Both the position numbers and the translations under genes were made by a program. 64,000 nt of DNA. Origin: Cytophaga aurantiaca DSM 3654. Its GTDB lineage: Bacteria; Bacteroidota; Bacteroidia; Cytophagales; Cytophagaceae. Under the pieces are notes generated by a model. That model was not told where the DNA came from. It saw only the letters and a list, made by a program, of their open reading frames with translations, and ran no database searches. Location: assembly GCF_000379725.1 (NCBI RefSeq), contig NZ_KB903662.1, forward strand, positions 3,144 to 67,143. The letters run 5' to 3'. How positions within the stretch are numbered: position 1 is the first letter of the stretch; each line of letters opens with the position of its first letter. Positions 26,124 through 35,293 of this stretch are shown here, piece after piece.

Positions 26124-27752
26124 ATGGATATCGAATTCAATAAAAACGAAGATGCTTTAAAGACGCTTTGTTATGCCTTGAAAAAGCGTTTGCAGAAAGT
26201 GGCGTTAGGGGGAGGAGAAAAGCGTTTAAAGGCCGAACAGGAAAAGGGTAAGCTGACAGTGCGTGATCGAATTGCTACCTTGTTTGATAAAAATACAACA
26301 GCCATTGAAATAGGCGCGTTGGCTGCAGAAGATATGTATACCGAAGTAGGCGGTTGTCCGTCGGCCGGTGTAGTAGTGAAATTGGGCTATGTAGAAGGTC
26401 GTTTGTGCATTGTTGTTGCAAATGATGCAACTGTAAAAGCAGGAGCATGGTTTCCGATGACAGCCAAAAAGAATTTGCGTGCGCAGGAAATTGCAATGGA
26501 GAATAGAATTCCGATTGTGTATCTGGTGGATAGTGCAGGCGTTTTTCTTCCGATGCAGAATGAAGTATTTGCAGATAAAGAACATTTTGGCAGGATCTTT
26601 CGGAACAATGCATGGATGTCTTCGGAAGGCATCTTGCAGATTGCAGCTGTGATGGGCAGCTGTGTTGCCGGTGGTGCGTATTTGCCGATCATGTCTGACG
26701 AAGCATTTATTGTAGAAGAAACAGGTTCGATTTTTTTAGCAGGTTCGTATTTAGTGAAAGCTGCTATTGGTGAAACCATCGACAACGAAGCCTTAGGTGG
26801 CGCCACAACACAAACAGAGATCTCCGGCATTATTGATCATAAATGCAAGAATGACGAAGAATGTTTAACACGTATTCGTGCAGTATTTGCGCATACAGGT
26901 CACAATGCAAAAGCAGGCTTTGATCGCATCAAGCCAACAAAGCCGGCATTAAACGAGGAGGAGATCTATGGTCTGTTGCCGCAGGATCGAAGCAAGCCTT
27001 ATGATATGATGGACATTATCAATCGTTTGGTGGATGAGTCGAAGTTTGAACACTATAAAGAATTATATGGTCAGACTATTATCTGCGGCTACGCACGCAT
27101 TGACGGCTGGGCTGTAGGCATTGTAGCCAATCAACGTAAGATTGTAAAGACAAAGAAAAATGAAATGCAGATGGGCGGTGTTATTTATTCCGACTCTGCA
27201 GATAAGGCTGCCCGTTTTATTATGAACTGCAATCAGCGTAAAGTACCGCTGTTGTTTCTTCAGGATGTGACCGGCTTTATGGTTGGTAGTAGGTCTGAAC
27301 AAGGCGGTATTATTAAGGATGGTGCTAAGATGGTAAATGCTATGGCCAATTCGGTAGTGCCTAAGTTTACTGTAATTGTAGGGAATTCCTACGGTGCCGG
27401 TAATTATGCCATGTGCGGAAAGGCGTATGATCCTCGGTTGATCGTTGCCTGGCCAAGTGCACAGATCGGTGTGATGAGCGGCGCATCTGCTGCAAAGACC
27501 TTGTTGCAAATAAAAGTTTCTTCCTTGAAGGCAAAAGGTCAGGAAATGACACCTGAAAGCGAAGCAGCATTATTAAAAGAAATCACAGATAAATACAACG
27601 AAGAATTATCTCCGTACTATGCTGCTGCTCGTTTGTGGATTGATGCAGTGATTGATCCGCTGGAAACAAGAACCTATGTATCAATGGGTATTGAAGCGGC
27701 AAATATTAATCCTGAAATGAAGCGTTTTAATGTTGGTGTATTACAAACGTGA
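26124..27752 (+). CDS. Acyl-CoA carboxylase, carboxyltransferase (beta) subunit
   Basis: A 542-residue carboxyltransferase of the propionyl-/methylcrotonyl-CoA type. It moves CO2 from carboxybiotin to an acyl-CoA. The N-terminal half has GKLTVRDRIATLFDK, GAWFPMTAKKNLRAQEIAME and the oxyanion region MGSCVAGGAYLPIMSDEAFI. The C-terminal half has LLFLQDVTGFMVGSRSEQGG and GAGNYAMCGKAYDPRLIVAW. GGAYLPIMSDE and FLAGSYLVKAAIGE are closer to methylcrotonyl-CoA carboxylase than to the propionyl enzyme, but the substrate remains open. No biotin carboxylase subunit lies nearby. The SirB1-like gene follows 15 bases later. Confidence 0.88.
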   Translation: MDIEFNKNEDALKTLCYALKKRLQKVALGGGEKRLKAEQEKGKLTVRDRIATLFDKNTTAIEIGALAAEDMYTEVGGCPSAGVVVKLGYVEGRLCIVVANDATVKAGAWFPMTAKKNLRAQEIAMENRIPIVYLVDSAGVFLPMQNEVFADKEHFGRIFRNNAWMSSEGILQIAAVMGSCVAGGAYLPIMSDEAFIVEETGSIFLAGSYLVKAAIGETIDNEALGGATTQTEISGIIDHKCKNDEECLTRIRAVFAHTGHNAKAGFDRIKPTKPALNEEEIYGLLPQDRSKPYDMMDIINRLVDESKFEHYKELYGQTIICGYARIDGWAVGIVANQRKIVKTKKNEMQMGGVIYSDSADKAARFIMNCNQRKVPLLFLQDVTGFMVGSRSEQGGIIKDGAKMVNAMANSVVPKFTVIVGNSYGAGNYAMCGKAYDPRLIVAWPSAQIGVMSGASAAKTLLQIKVSSLKAKGQEMTPESEAALLKEITDKYNEELSPYYAAARLWIDAVIDPLETRTYVSMGIEAANINPEMKRFNVGVLQT

Positions 27753-27767
27753 TGAATATATTTGAGT

Positions 27768-28610
27768 ATGGAAGAGAGTAAGATCAAGGCAATGATATCG
27801 TTGTTGGACGACGAGGATATAGAAGTAGTCTCTCAGATAGAGAAAGAATTTCTGGCGCAGGGAGGAAGTATTATTCCGTATTTAGAGAAAGAATGGGAAC
27901 AGAATTTCAATCCGGTTGTTCAAAAGCGAATTGAAGATTTGGTACATAATCTGCAGTTTGTATTGCTGGAAGATCGCTTGGCCAAATGGAAAAAAAATGG
28001 CGGGGAAGATCTGATGGAAGGTCTGTGGTTGATCTGTACCTACCAATATCCGGATCTGGAATTTGCTACCATTAAAAGTGCAATGGAGCAGATCTATTAT
28101 GAGGTATGGCTGGAAATGAAGCCGGACATGCTGCCTATGGAGCAGGTACGCACCCTGAACAATGTCTTGTTTACAAAATTAAAATTCAGTTCGAATACCA
28201 AAAACTTTCATTCGCCGGCAAACTCTATGATCAGTCAGGTGTTGGAAAGTAAAAAAGGTAACCCCATTTCATTGTGTACGATTTATATGATGGTTGCGCA
28301 GAAATTGAAATTGCCGATCTATGGCGTAAATCTTCCGAGTTTATTTATTCTTACCTATAAAAACGATTCTTCGCAATTCTATATCAATGCGTTTAACAAA
28401 GGATTGATCTTTACAAAAGAAGACATTGATAATTACCTGCATCAACTGAATCTGGCGCCAATAGACGTGTTCTATCAGCCCTGCTCGAATATTGACATTG
28501 TTGCCAGAGTGTTGCGCAACCTAATCAATTCGTTTGAAAAATTATCTGAAACTGATCGGGTAGAGGATGTTAAAAAGATGCTCCATTTTTTGACCGGAGA
28601 AAAATACTAG
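27768..28610 (+). CDS. SirB1/transglutaminase-like family protein
   Basis: A 280-residue protein. Its core matches the Transglut_core2/SirB1 family: the RTLNNVLFTKLKFSSNTKNF and SPANSMISQVLESKKGNPIS stretch, then LCTIYMMVAQKLKLPIYGVN and LPSLFILTY. In family members these positions read LN.vLF...GF.GN...Y.dp.NS.l..VL..r.GiPI.L..i. The exact biochemical function of the family is unknown. I start at the ATG at 27768; a TTG two codons upstream is possible. The N-terminal 100 residues are helical. It follows the carboxyltransferase closely, so cotranscription is likely. Confidence 0.8.
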   Translation: MEESKIKAMISLLDDEDIEVVSQIEKEFLAQGGSIIPYLEKEWEQNFNPVVQKRIEDLVHNLQFVLLEDRLAKWKKNGGEDLMEGLWLICTYQYPDLEFATIKSAMEQIYYEVWLEMKPDMLPMEQVRTLNNVLFTKLKFSSNTKNFHSPANSMISQVLESKKGNPISLCTIYMMVAQKLKLPIYGVNLPSLFILTYKNDSSQFYINAFNKGLIFTKEDIDNYLHQLNLAPIDVFYQPCSNIDIVARVLRNLINSFEKLSETDRVEDVKKMLHFLTGEKY

Positions 28611-28694
28611 AATTGCGGCGCGGTTATTGAACAATGGAATTTAAAACAATCCATTGCTGTTGTAGTATCGTATGTAATGGAAATATAAAAATCT

Positions 28695-29207
28695 ATGTCA
28701 ACTATTTTCAAAAACCTGGCCGTATCAGTCGCATTGCTGATGAGTTTTGCAGCCTGTTCGCAAAAAGCGGAACAAGCTCAGACTCCTGCAGACACGACAA
28801 GCAAATCACCTTTAATCATACCAAATATGACTGCTAAAGATCCAAGCAACTACAATACATTAACATCTGAGGAAACCAGGGTGATTGTGAATAAAGGTAC
28901 CGAGCGACCTTTTACAGGAAAATATTATGCTACTAAAGAGCCCGGTACATACATCTGTAGAAGATGCAATGCTCCTTTGTATCGTTCATCGGATAAATTT
29001 GATTCGCATTGTGGCTGGCCAAGTTTCGACGATGAAATTTCAGGTGCTGTAACCCGTGTGCCGGACGCCGATGGACATCGTGTAGAGATCATATGCAGCA
29101 ATTGTAAAGGTCACTTAGGGCATGTATTTGAAGGCGAACATATGACGGATAAAAATGTGCGTCATTGTGTGAATTCAGTTTCGATTGAGTTTGTACCTCA
29201 ACAGTAA
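28695..29207 (+). CDS. msrB: Peptide-methionine (R)-S-oxide reductase, lipoprotein form
   Basis: It reduces methionine-R-sulfoxide in proteins. The 170-residue protein has a lipoprotein signal (LLMSFAAC, cysteine 21), so this copy acts outside the cytoplasm. MsrB features: zinc cysteines C88/C91 ([11 protein letters not shown]) and C134/C137 ([16 protein letters not shown]), the [11 protein letters not shown] substrate loop, and catalytic C158 in [11 protein letters not shown]. The usual RYCINS is RHCVNS here. The stop codon falls in a dispersed CAGT-rich repeat. It has no partner msrA gene in the window. Confidence 0.95.
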   Translation: MSTIFKNLAVSVALLMSFAACSQKAEQAQTPADTTSKSPLIIPNMTAKDPSNYNTLTSEETRVIVNKGTERPFTGKYYATKEPGTYICRRCNAPLYRSSDKFDSHCGWPSFDDEISGAVTRVPDADGHRVEIICSNCKGHLGHVFEGEHMTDKNVRHCVNSVSIEFVPQQ

Positions 29208-29277
29208 TCAGTTGTCAGTGGACAGTAGTCAGTCAAGAGCAAACGCTGACCACTGTTTACTGACCACTGACTACTCG
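29205..29277. repeat. CAGTGGTCAGTAAA-type repeat between convergent genes (inverted pair)
   Basis: A plus-strand copy (TAATCAGTTGTCAGTGGACA...) starts at the MsrB stop codon. A minus-strand copy (GTAGTCAGTGGTCAGTAAAC) encodes the last residues and stop of the convergent gene. The two copies pair as a hairpin across the 49-bp gap. Confidence 0.75.
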
Positions 29278-30210
29278 TTTTATTTCCTCCCTACTAAAAT
29301 TTATTTTTTCAATATTCAAATGCGCCGGATCGAAGATGTCTGCTAGTTGTTCTTCCGATTCTATTTTGCTAATAAGATTTAATCCTTGTTGTTTTATTTT
29401 ATCCGGATATCCGGTAAGTATTTTTTTTAGTCCTTCGTAATCCGTATAACCAACTTGTTGCAGGATATAAAACACATTGTGTATATGGTTTTCATTGCTT
29501 CCGACAGGATATAAGATACGGTCTTTCATCGCTATCATTTTTGAATTGGAAGGAAAGAAATCAAAATATTCAAAGACGTCGGTTTGAATATTAAGACCTT
29601 TTACATAATTAAAAAAACGCAACAGGATCGCTTTATTTTTTTGCAGGAATGAATTTCTACGGATCCGATCTGCGATCGAACGTTTGTCGTAGGTCCATAG
29701 TGCATAGGTTACCGATAATTCTTTGGGGTAGAATACAACATGGGGAGTGTTGGCTTCAATGTATTCAATATTGTATAACGGATTTTTGTATTCTTTATCA
29801 ATTTCAATTGTTGTAAATCCGGTTTGTGGATCTATCGTAAATCCCTGTTTGAAAATAATAGATTCATAACCTGGTCCGTAAGAAGCTGCCGAGGTTAATA
29901 ACAATCTTCCGTGGTGATGGATACTCTGATGCGTAATGTTTGTAACCCTATCCGGTAGTGGCATCCAGAAGTGTGCGATCAACGTTATAAATGGATTATC
30001 TACAGCAGTGATGGCAATCACAGGATTGATACGTTCTTGTAAAAAGAACCCATTTTTTTTGATATTACGATCAATGATTTCTAAAAGAATCGTTTTGTCT
30101 TTCGCCATTTCTAAAAGCAGATCTTTAGAAAGAGTATGAGCAATACGTGGTTGATTCTTTTTAAAAATATGTGTTAAAGTGTTGATATAATAATCAAGCC
30201 CCTTGTTCAT
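29257..30210 (-). CDS. Hypothetical protein of unknown function
   Basis: A 317-residue cytoplasmic protein that I do not recognise. There is no signal sequence or membrane segment. A region near residue 95 (THQSIHHHGRLLLTSAASYG) is histidine-rich and followed by strands, somewhat like a cupin-type metal site, but this is only a resemblance. The C-terminal third is helical. The last six residues (RVVSGQ) and the stop come from a dispersed repeat, so the original C-terminus may have differed. It is separated by a single base from the FkbM gene upstream, so the two are probably cotranscribed. Confidence 0.7.
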   Translation of the reverse strand: MNKGLDYYINTLTHIFKKNQPRIAHTLSKDLLLEMAKDKTILLEIIDRNIKKNGFFLQERINPVIAITAVDNPFITLIAHFWMPLPDRVTNITHQSIHHHGRLLLTSAASYGPGYESIIFKQGFTIDPQTGFTTIEIDKEYKNPLYNIEYIEANTPHVVFYPKELSVTYALWTYDKRSIADRIRRNSFLQKNKAILLRFFNYVKGLNIQTDVFEYFDFFPSNSKMIAMKDRILYPVGSNENHIHNVFYILQQVGYTDYEGLKKILTGYPDKIKQQGLNLISKIESEEQLADIFDPAHLNIEKINFSREEIKRVVSGQ

Positions 30211-30211
30211 A

Positions 30212-31039
30212 TTAATTAAGAAGGTGTTTGAAGGAATCTATTTTATCGTTATGAATTAAAATGTAATTGCTTTCAAAATAAGCATCTGTAAAAGATTCTA
30301 ATTTTTTTGAAGTCTGATTGTAAATGAATGTTTTGTAACCTGCATCCGCAATAAGATTTCTTAGGTCTTGTTCTTTAATGCCGAAGCCATCTAAGAAGAA
30401 CGGATTGATCTCGATTAGAATAACAGGCTTGTGTTTTTGAATGAGTTGCGGCATTCCTTTTAATGCAAAGTATTCGGCACCTTCAATATCCATTTTAACG
30501 AATGAAATATTGGTAGCATCTGTAATAGCAGTGTCCAGAGCAACTACCTGACATTGATATTCCTCGTTTTTATTGAACTGATAATGTTGTTCCTTGCCTT
30601 CAAGTTCGTTGTTGCGTTCAGACATGTGTGCCTGTCCGGCAGCGATACCGCCAAATTCTACTACAGGTACATTGAATGTTTTGATTTCATTTGCTTCTCC
30701 TACACCTTGTAAAAACAATTGTACATTGGCTAGTTTGTAATGCTTGATAAGCATGGCGCAAACTTTATGAGTAAATGGGATTGGCTCGTAGGCATACACT
30801 TTTTTTGACTGTTGCCCCATTGCAACCGTGTAGTAGGCGTAATTTGCTCCGATGTCGATCGATTCCGCATCTTTGGAAAGAAAGTATGGAAGCAGTTCCA
30901 TCTCTTTTTCTTCAACAAGCTTATTGTCGATATCTTTTACTTTAGCGTAAAATTGAAATTTTGCATAAGCACTTTTGCCAAATAGCTTAAAGAGTAAAGG
31001 TTTCAGAGCTGTTCGAAGGGGAGAATTTAGAGTAGCCAT
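30212..31039 (-). CDS. FkbM family methyltransferase
   Basis: A 275-residue SAM-dependent methyltransferase. Motif I is AESIDIGANYAYYTVAMGQQ near residue 55, followed by YAYEPIPFTHKVCAMLIKHY. The FkbM-type acidic motif VKMDIEGAEYFALKGMPQL lies near residue 180, then HKPVILIEINPFFLDGFGIK. FkbM proteins O-methylate sugars or polyketides; here a glycan or lipid substrate is possible but not shown. It is cotranscribed with the unknown gene downstream (1-base gap). Confidence 0.88.
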   Translation of the reverse strand: MATLNSPLRTALKPLLFKLFGKSAYAKFQFYAKVKDIDNKLVEEKEMELLPYFLSKDAESIDIGANYAYYTVAMGQQSKKVYAYEPIPFTHKVCAMLIKHYKLANVQLFLQGVGEANEIKTFNVPVVEFGGIAAGQAHMSERNNELEGKEQHYQFNKNEEYQCQVVALDTAITDATNISFVKMDIEGAEYFALKGMPQLIQKHKPVILIEINPFFLDGFGIKEQDLRNLIADAGYKTFIYNQTSKKLESFTDAYFESNYILIHNDKIDSFKHLLN

Positions 31040-31123
31040 GAAATGAAATATGGTTTGTAAAACAGTAGTCTTCTGAATCGGGGTAAATTCAAAGATGCTG
31101 CTTGTGAGAAATAGTATTGAAGA

Positions 31124-31729
31124 TTAGAACTGTTTTAACAGGCAACCTACTGGTCTTGTTTCAGAGATCTTGATCGACTTGTTGGTGATCATTGCTGTGA
31201 TCGCATCGCTTAGAAACGACAAGGTAACATCTGTACTGCTTTGAGGATTATCGTCGATGGAACCTTTATACACCAATCTGAAAGAGTTCTCCATTTTCTT
31301 CAGCACGAATGCATCAGGCAAACGGGTAACACCAAAGCTTACGGCAAGGGACTGTGTGGTGTCAGCCAGATATGGATACAGAGATTCGTCGTTCTGAACC
31401 TTTTTACGCATCGCTTCTACAGTCTCCTGTTTGTCCGATTTGCTTACGGATGAATTGACTAAAATAAATGCTACACCGCTTGTATTGTATCGCTTTGCAA
31501 GATTGATGATTCGTTGTTCGTATAGTTTTGCGTAAGGGCAACTATTGTTCACGAAAATAATTACGACAACCTTTTTATCGTTGTAATCACTCAACGATAT
31601 CGGTGTTTCATTTGTAACGTTTATCAGCGTGAAATTTTTTATTTCATCACCAATTAAATAGCCTCCTAAGGGTTGTGCAAAGGATACGATTGACGTTAAA
31701 AAAAATAGGGTTAGTAAGAAGTTTTTCAT
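31124..31729 (-). CDS. Secreted thioredoxin-fold protein (redoxin/AhpC-TSA type)
   Basis: I start at the ATG at 31729, giving a 201-residue protein with signal peptide MKNFLLTLFFLTSIVSFAQ. An upstream in-frame ATG would add 23 residues unlike any signal. The mature part has EIKNFTLINVTNETPISLSD and then VVVIIFVNNSCPYAKLYEQR. This is a thioredoxin fold with one active-site cysteine, in the position where peroxiredoxin-like redoxins have N.CP. LPDAFVL near residue 140 carries the cis-proline motif. It is probably a periplasmic thiol protein. Its reaction is unknown; the missing second cysteine argues against a disulfide oxidoreductase. Confidence 0.8.
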   Translation of the reverse strand: MKNFLLTLFFLTSIVSFAQPLGGYLIGDEIKNFTLINVTNETPISLSDYNDKKVVVIIFVNNSCPYAKLYEQRIINLAKRYNTSGVAFILVNSSVSKSDKQETVEAMRKKVQNDESLYPYLADTTQSLAVSFGVTRLPDAFVLKKMENSFRLVYKGSIDDNPQSSTDVTLSFLSDAITAMITNKSIKISETRPVGCLLKQF

Positions 31730-31819
31730 ATTCAGGGGTGAATTACTCGTATGATGGATGAATGCAGTATTAAATTGTAAAAGAATCATCCGTATCAATT
31801 CTGTTCAATGTACATGTTT

Positions 31820-32440
31820 CTAATTTATGTTAAAAGCAACAATATAAGTATCGTATTCAAAGAATAGTATTCTATACGTATTTGCGCCCAAATGGATTTG
31901 CGTTTCACCATGATTTAAGCCGGCAGGGATGGGATCAACAATAATATCGTCTTTTAATGAAATTCCTGTTGAGCCCGCAAGCTTATATCCAGCTTCTTTT
32001 ATGCACCAATATTGCGTCATATGGCGTATGTCATCAGAAAATTCTTCTTCAAACAGGAATTTTTTTCTAATGGCAAGTATTTTTGTATCAATTCGTTCAA
32101 TGTCGATCCCGACAGGCTTGCTTTTATCGATAATTGCCGCTGCATAGGCATGTGAATGACTGATCGAAACATGTCCATTTTGTTCACACAAATAGGGTTT
32201 TCTATCCGGCATTTTAAGTGTTCCTGCATACGATAGTTGCAAATGTTCACAAACCATGCCAACAGTGAGCCGGCTCGCTAACCATTCCTGTTTCTTATTC
32301 GGATGCGAAATGCCTGCTAAATAATCTTTTTCTTCCCTTCCAAAGGTGTAGGACTCTTCAAGAACCTGTAACTGTTCCTGAATATTCCACAGCCCCCAGG
32401 CTCTGTCCTTATCTAGATTATGAATGGTAATTATTGGCAT
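31820..32440 (-). CDS. 4'-phosphopantetheinyl transferase superfamily protein
   Basis: A 206-residue enzyme that transfers phosphopantetheine from CoA to a serine of a carrier protein. Motifs: GHVSISHSHAYAAAIIDKSK near residue 92, PVGIDIERID near 110 (Mg2+-binding Asp and Glu), and WCIKEAGYKLAGSTGISLKD near 150 (catalytic WxxKEA). Its length is closer to the Sfp class than to AcpS. The carrier protein is unknown; no polyketide or nonribosomal synthetase gene lies in the window, so it may serve fatty acid synthesis. It is transcribed leftward alone or with the redoxin gene. Confidence 0.9.
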   Translation of the reverse strand: MPIITIHNLDKDRAWGLWNIQEQLQVLEESYTFGREEKDYLAGISHPNKKQEWLASRLTVGMVCEHLQLSYAGTLKMPDRKPYLCEQNGHVSISHSHAYAAAIIDKSKPVGIDIERIDTKILAIRKKFLFEEEFSDDIRHMTQYWCIKEAGYKLAGSTGISLKDDIIVDPIPAGLNHGETQIHLGANTYRILFFEYDTYIVAFNIN

Positions 32441-32732
32441 TTTATCAGATTATTAATGGAACAAAATACGGATTTTTTTAGACTTTATCTGTGCCAAACC
32501 GCATTGTACACCTCGATTTTATAATGCATTGCATTGGATCAGCGCATTACAGATTGTATGTACGATTTTATGAAAATACGTATTTATTGAATTCCGGTTA
32601 TATCGCATGAACACTTATGCACATTCAAACGAATACTGTGGATAATAGATGAATAATTGGTAAATTTATCATGAGATAAGAGAGGCCGATCAGAGTTATT
32701 TATCAGTAGTCGAACCACTAGTTACAAAACGA

Positions 32733-33659
32733 ATGAAACAAGCGATTCACGTTCAAAAACTCGGTGTGTACAAAGGACACAACGATTCGATTTATGCCTT
32801 GGAAGCGGGTGTAAGTGAAGCTGCGTTTTATACTTCCGGCGCCGACGGAATGGTTGTTGCCTGGGATCTCAACAAACCCGATGAAGGCAAATTGGTTGCC
32901 AAACTTCCGAACTCAGTGTATGCGCTGTGTTATGTTCCCGAAACACATGAACTGTTTGTAGGTCACAATTTTGAAGGCGTTCATGTGATCGATACCAATA
33001 CTAATAAAGAAAAAAAATCTGCACAGATCACGAAGAGTGCAATATTCGATATAAAAAAATACCGGGATTGGTTGTTGGTTGCTACCGGAGATGGTTATTT
33101 GATCGTACTGGAATCAAGCGATCTAAGCACAATAGCGAAATTGAAAATTACAGATGCAAGTATTCGCGTACTTGCTATTGATCCAAATCAAAAGCAGCTG
33201 GCGATTGGTTGCAGCGATCATTTAGTTCGCATTATTGATCTGCCGAGTCTGCGTATTACGCATACATTAAAAGGGCATACCAATTCTGTGTTTACGTTAA
33301 CGTATTCGCCTGATGGCGAAGTGCTGCTGAGTGCTGGAAGAGACGCACACATCATCGTTTGGGATATGCGTACATATACGCCCATCCATTCTATTGCTGC
33401 ACACATGTATGCCATTAATCACATTGCATTTAGTGCTTCAGGAAAATATTTTGTAACCGTAAGTATGGATAAATCCATTAAAGTATGGGATGCTGCACAA
33501 TTCAAACTGTTAAAAGTAATTGACAAATCAAGACATGCAGGACATGCTACTTCGGTAAATAAAGTATTGTGGACCGCATTTAACCATTCAATTATTTCTG
33601 TTAGCGACGATCGTACCATTTCAATCTGGAATGTAGATGTACCGCACGGACTTATATAA
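32733..33659 (+). CDS. WD40 repeat protein
   Basis: A 308-residue beta-propeller made of about seven WD40 units. Examples are GVYKGHNDSIYALEAG, THTLKGHTNSVFTLTYSPDG, SAGRDAHIIVWDMR, VSMDKSIKVWDAA and SVSDDRTISIWNV; the WD or WN dipeptide ends several repeats. There is no signal sequence, so it is cytoplasmic and probably a protein-protein interaction platform. It lies 28 bases upstream of the DivIVA-domain gene, which may be a partner or just a cotranscribed neighbour. The divergent phosphopantetheinyl transferase lies 290 bp away. Confidence 0.9.
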   Translation: MKQAIHVQKLGVYKGHNDSIYALEAGVSEAAFYTSGADGMVVAWDLNKPDEGKLVAKLPNSVYALCYVPETHELFVGHNFEGVHVIDTNTNKEKKSAQITKSAIFDIKKYRDWLLVATGDGYLIVLESSDLSTIAKLKITDASIRVLAIDPNQKQLAIGCSDHLVRIIDLPSLRITHTLKGHTNSVFTLTYSPDGEVLLSAGRDAHIIVWDMRTYTPIHSIAAHMYAINHIAFSASGKYFVTVSMDKSIKVWDAAQFKLLKVIDKSRHAGHATSVNKVLWTAFNHSIISVSDDRTISIWNVDVPHGLI

Positions 33660-33687
33660 TTTTAGGCAGATAATTAAATAACGAATC

Positions 33688-34521
33688 ATGAAAATCACTC
33701 CGATTGAAATAAGACAAAAAGATTTCAATAAAGTATTCAGAGGGTATGACAAAGAGGAAGTAGATGCTTTCTTAAAATCGCTTTCTCAGGAATGGGAAAA
33801 ATTAATGGATGAAAACCGCGATGTTAAAAGCCGTCTGGAGCAGGCTGATCGTGAGATCACTCGTTTACGTGAAGTCGAAAGTTCATTATTCAAAACGATA
33901 AAAAATGCAGAAGATACGGGGGCAAGTTTAATTGATCATGCCCAGCGTCAATCTGATTTGCATATGCGTGAAGCGCAGATGAATGCGGAAGCAATCATGA
34001 GTGAAGCACGTAACCGTGCCCGCAAAACAGTAGAAGAAGGTGAAGTGGAAGCGCGCACACTTGTTGCGAAATTGGTTGATGAAGTAACAACGTTACAGAA
34101 AGAATACGCTGATATTGAATTTAAGAAACAACACGCCATTCAGGAGATACAAGCCTTGGGTGAAGGTTTGTTGGAGCGTGTTCAAAGAGAAAAATCAAAA
34201 CCGAACCGCGCCGAAACTGAACAGCGTATTGAAAAGGTTATCGATGCGGCAAAGGCTATTAATACAACTGTTGCCGATGATTTTTCAGGCCATGAGCTTA
34301 AAACAATCATTAAACCAGTCTCACAAGTAGTAGACAAAGAAATTGTCAGAGATGCGGATGCTCCGTTGTTTAATCTTGAAACCATACCGCCTGCACATGT
34401 AAGTAAGCCTGCTGCAGAGAAGGTTAAAGAAGAAGCACCGAAAGTACTTATTCAGGAAGAAAAGATAAAATCGAAAGACGATTCCAAAGAAGGTTCAGGA
34501 TCATTCTTCGACTCAATCTAA
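33688..34521 (+). CDS. DivIVA-domain protein
   Basis: A 277-residue cytoplasmic protein. The N-terminal 35 residues match DivIVA/GpsB: ITPIEIRQKDFNKVFRGYDK followed by EEVDAFLKSLS, with the membrane-binding loop and FxxxxxGYDxxEVDxFL pattern. A long coiled coil (about 30-190) follows, with many charged heptads, then an acidic, proline-containing tail ending GSGSFFDSI. DivIVA proteins mark curved membranes at poles or septa. In Bacteroidota the partner is not established. folB follows 18 bases after the stop, so the two are likely cotranscribed with the WD40 gene. Confidence 0.9.
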   Translation: MKITPIEIRQKDFNKVFRGYDKEEVDAFLKSLSQEWEKLMDENRDVKSRLEQADREITRLREVESSLFKTIKNAEDTGASLIDHAQRQSDLHMREAQMNAEAIMSEARNRARKTVEEGEVEARTLVAKLVDEVTTLQKEYADIEFKKQHAIQEIQALGEGLLERVQREKSKPNRAETEQRIEKVIDAAKAINTTVADDFSGHELKTIIKPVSQVVDKEIVRDADAPLFNLETIPPAHVSKPAAEKVKEEAPKVLIQEEKIKSKDDSKEGSGSFFDSI

Positions 34522-34539
34522 TTGTAAGTTGTATAAACT

Positions 34540-34905
34540 ATGGATGCAATTATTTCATTAGAAGGCTTAAAGTTTCATGCGTTTCACGGAGTGCATCCGC
34601 AAGAACGTTTGGTAGGCTGCATTTTTATGGTGGATGTGCATTTGTCTATGCTTCCATTGGCCGATGGCTTTAAAGACGACCTCTCGCGGACGATTGACTA
34701 TGAGCAGGTGTATAAATTAGTGGCCGAAGAAATGAAACATCCCAAACATTTGATCGAGACACTGGCTGAAAATATACTGACAAACATATTTGCTCATCAA
34801 CCTTTGGTGGAGCACGCACACGTGATTATCTCGAAGATGAATCCTCCGGTTGGGGGAGAGTGTCTGAGATCTAAAATTGAACTTAAGAAGCAGCGTTTGT
34901 ATTAA
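34540..34905 (+). CDS. folB: Dihydroneopterin aldolase
   Basis: It splits dihydroneopterin to 6-hydroxymethyl-dihydropterin and glycolaldehyde in folate synthesis. The 121-residue protein has LKFHAFHGVHPQERLVGC near residue 10, the DYEQVYKLV segment near 63, HLIETLAENILTNIF near 76 and ISKMNPPVGGECLRSK near 104. All match the family. The final 23 bases overlap the end of the convergent HesB/IscA-like gene. Other folate genes are not in the window. Confidence 0.94.
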   Translation: MDAIISLEGLKFHAFHGVHPQERLVGCIFMVDVHLSMLPLADGFKDDLSRTIDYEQVYKLVAEEMKHPKHLIETLAENILTNIFAHQPLVEHAHVIISKMNPPVGGECLRSKIELKKQRLY

Positions 34906-35200
34906 AAATAAAGCCTGTTACTTCCTCTGAATCTTCGTAATCCAGTTCTACACCAGCAACATACAGAACGTGTTTTTTTTCAATATATACAGGTATTCCT
35001 TCAACCAAATATTCATTATCTCCATCTTTTTTCTGATCAAAACCCAGTACAAAACTGGTCCCTGAACAACCGCTGCCGCGCACACCAACGCGCAATCCGT
35101 AACCTTCCGGAATGTTTTTGGTAGCCTTAATTAACGCAATCTGATTTAGAGCCAGTTGCGTAATGCTAAGCGGTAATATAGATTGATGGAAAGAAGCCAC
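34883..35200 (-). CDS. HesB/IscA-like protein lacking the C-terminal CxC motif
   Basis: A 105-residue A-type iron-sulfur carrier-like protein. The core is clear: LRVGVRGSGCSGTSFVLGFD, VEGIPVYIEKKHVLYVAGVE, LDYEDSEEVTGFIFNTN. The first conserved cysteine (GCSG) is present. The protein ends FNTNAAS where family members have FxNPNA...CGCG, so two of the three cluster-binding cysteines are absent. The start is a GTG at 35200, but a slightly shorter start near LSITQLAL is possible. It overlaps folB convergently by 23 bases. Its role in cluster delivery is doubtful with one cysteine. Confidence 0.75.
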   Translation of the reverse strand: MASFHQSILPLSITQLALNQIALIKATKNIPEGYGLRVGVRGSGCSGTSFVLGFDQKKDGDNEYLVEGIPVYIEKKHVLYVAGVELDYEDSEEVTGFIFNTNAAS

Positions 35201-35293
35201 AAGCGGTGTTTATTCAATTCGGTGCAAACGATGCGCACAAAGGTTGTAATAATCACCCAAAATTGTATATTTTTGAAGACTAAAAATACTGAT

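Noticed and set aside
26387-26830. 147-codon open frame antisense to the carboxyltransferase gene
   Set aside because: Shadow frame of a strongly supported gene; no matching family or start signals.
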